DNA of 64,000 nt, taken from Herbinix luporum (GTDB lineage Bacteria; Bacillota; Clostridia; Lachnospirales; Lachnospiraceae). The notes under the pieces were generated by a model. The model searched no databases, was not told the DNA's origin, and was given only the letters and a program-made list of their open reading frames with translations. A program made the position numbers and the translations under genes. Location of the stretch: NCBI RefSeq assembly GCF_900070325.1, contig NZ_LN879430.1, forward strand, positions 636,001 to 700,000, read 5' to 3'. Positions within the stretch are counted from its first letter, which is position 1. Every line of letters begins with the position of its first letter. Below are positions 64,000 to 64,000 of this stretch, piece after piece.

Positions 64000-64000
64000 A

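Overview
The window looks like the chromosome of a low-GC, endospore-forming Clostridia member, most likely a Lachnospiraceae relative. The sequence is AT-rich with strong AGGAGG-type ribosome binding sites. It carries inverting carbohydrate phosphorylases, YesM/YesN-type two-component genes, a PdaA-like cortex deacetylase, meso-diaminopimelate dehydrogenase, GTP-type PEP carboxykinase, a MetH without its reactivation domain, rubrerythrin and a two-ATPase dehydratase-activase protein. The family assignment is inference. I saw no rRNA, tRNA, CRISPR array, intact insertion sequence or prophage.

Layout. Positions 1-14,039 hold a carbohydrate island: a GH94-like phosphorylase cut by the window edge, a second 1030-residue phosphorylase-like protein (possibly GH161/GH149), a solute-binding lipoprotein with two ABC permeases, then a second binding lipoprotein directly followed by a YesM-like kinase and YesN-like regulator. 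Together they look like oligosaccharide sensing, import and phosphorolysis. Next come a PdaA-like deacetylase and a scrap made of YD-repeat sequence abutting an ABC-exporter tail (15.0-15.5 kb). An AraC regulator diverges from three Gfo/Idh/MocA oxidoreductases (15.5-20.1 kb). From 20.2 to 27.8 kb are a GGDEF-EAL protein, two small minus-strand genes, a membrane protein overlapping metH, and two glycosyltransferases.

Positions 27.9-33.7 kb hold core metabolism: ilvN-ilvC behind a consensus promoter and structured leader, a PEP carboxykinase that appears to start on AUU, diaminopimelate dehydrogenase and a lytic transglycosylase. At 33.7-35.6 kb an ABC-F antibiotic-resistance-type gene sits behind a leader in which I can read a consensus promoter, a two-codon ORF, a terminator and a competing 17-bp antiterminator. 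This is the most complete regulatory system in the window. A 1407-residue activase-like protein follows, then a C-terminally truncated lipoprotein hydrolase abutting a frameshifted ABC-exporter remnant.

The aroF-tyrA-aroA operon (minus, 45.4-41.9 kb) shares a divergent promoter region with an EF-G paralogue. Two nucleobase permeases, a DUF4153 membrane protein, a cyclophilin lipoprotein, an Rrf2 regulator, a small Thr/Pro-rich protein and a secreted CAP protein follow. A minus-strand set (YitT-like, DUF2935, rubrerythrin) and a plus-strand set (membrane-anchored acidic protein, GNAT, OmpR/histidine kinase pair, lipoprotein, PH-domain protein) close the window. Almost all intergenic gaps contain recognisable promoters or intrinsic terminators, which are listed separately.
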